Below, one piece after another: positions 5,991 to 6,051 of a stretch of 6,051 bases of DNA. Every line of letters begins with the position of its first letter. Within the stretch, counting starts at the first letter, position 1. Source of the DNA: CAYWBI01 sp964456445 (GTDB lineage Bacteria > Calditrichota > Calditrichia > Calditrichales > J004); assembly GCA_964456445.1 (NCBI GenBank), contig CAYWBI010000215.1, positions 1 to 6,051 of the forward strand, given 5' to 3'. The notes below the pieces were generated by a model that saw only the letters and a list, made by a program, of their open reading frames with translations, was not told where the DNA came from and did not search any database. The position numbers were made by a program, and so were the translations under genes.

Positions 5991-6051
5991 CCCCGCCCTT
6001 CAGGGCGGGGATGAAAGCGAACAACGCCATTATTGGGGGCTTTAGCCCAAC
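5991..6051. repeat. REP-like pair of hairpins, cut by the window edge
   Basis: CCCCGCCC at 5991-5998 and GGGCGGGG at 6003-6010 form a perfect 8-bp stem with a TTCA loop. After about 25 bases a second palindrome follows (about 6033-6050), GGGGGC-TTTA-GCCC, flanked by TT and AA. Paired GC-rich palindromes of this style, including the GGGCTTTAGCCC core, are typical of REP sequences and of the ends of IS200/IS605-like elements mobilised by Y1 transposases; this link is recognition by style. Neither hairpin is followed by a T-run on either strand, so an intrinsic terminator is unlikely. No transposase is visible, and the element may continue beyond the window. Confidence 0.5.

Noticed and set aside
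5991..6010. Intrinsic terminator
   Set aside because: The stem is strong but neither side is followed by a T-run (ATGAAAGC on +, TTAGTCAG on -).

Overview
The window holds five complete protein genes. One on the + strand (325-993) converges on a tight four-gene block on the - strand (5638 down to 990). Non-coding flanks at both ends (1-324 and 5639-6051) carry repeat-like sequence. Base composition is near balanced, with clear Shine-Dalgarno sites where one is needed and very compact gene packing. This fits a bacterial chromosome, probably free-living or environmental. Some protein details, such as the PEMT block in the histidyl-tRNA synthetase and the GHGIP variant in the ClC protein, remind me of the Bacteroidota/Calditrichota/FCB side of the tree. 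That placement is a recollection, not a demonstration.

Left flank: positions 1-133 are an unusual palindromic repeat. Six 7-bp units beginning GA on the + strand (23-64) face six such units on the - strand (115-74), and the whole is bracketed by a 9-bp direct repeat, GCAATTGAG. Positions 134-324 show no gene. The + strand gene is a SatD-family protein, with an N-terminal domain that looks like a class III nucleotidyl-cyclase fold and a C-terminal helix-turn-helix. Its TAG stop overlaps the TAA stop of the opposing gene.

Main block (- strand, in transcription order): hisS (histidyl-tRNA synthetase, TTG start), a ClC chloride channel/transporter with a C-terminal CBS pair, a TrmH/SpoU-family RNA 2'-O-methyltransferase, and a CPBP-family (CAAX-type) membrane metalloprotease. 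The first two junctions are 4-bp ATGA stop/start overlaps and the third is a 1-bp gap. The four are therefore almost certainly one transcript, and the second and third genes lack a good ribosome site, which suggests translational coupling. The products do not form one pathway: two act on RNA and translation, two are in the membrane.

Right flank: 5639-6051 contains the hisS leader and a weak candidate promoter, a possible small insertion scar (8-bp direct repeats around a GGCTCT-starting segment), and at the edge a perfect 8-bp-stem hairpin followed by a second hairpin. The last pair resembles REP/IS200-type palindromes. I see no complete new multi-gene system. The items most worth a second look are the heptad palindrome, the cyclase-like SatD protein without an evident partner, the ClC active-site substitutions, and the terminal hairpin pair.
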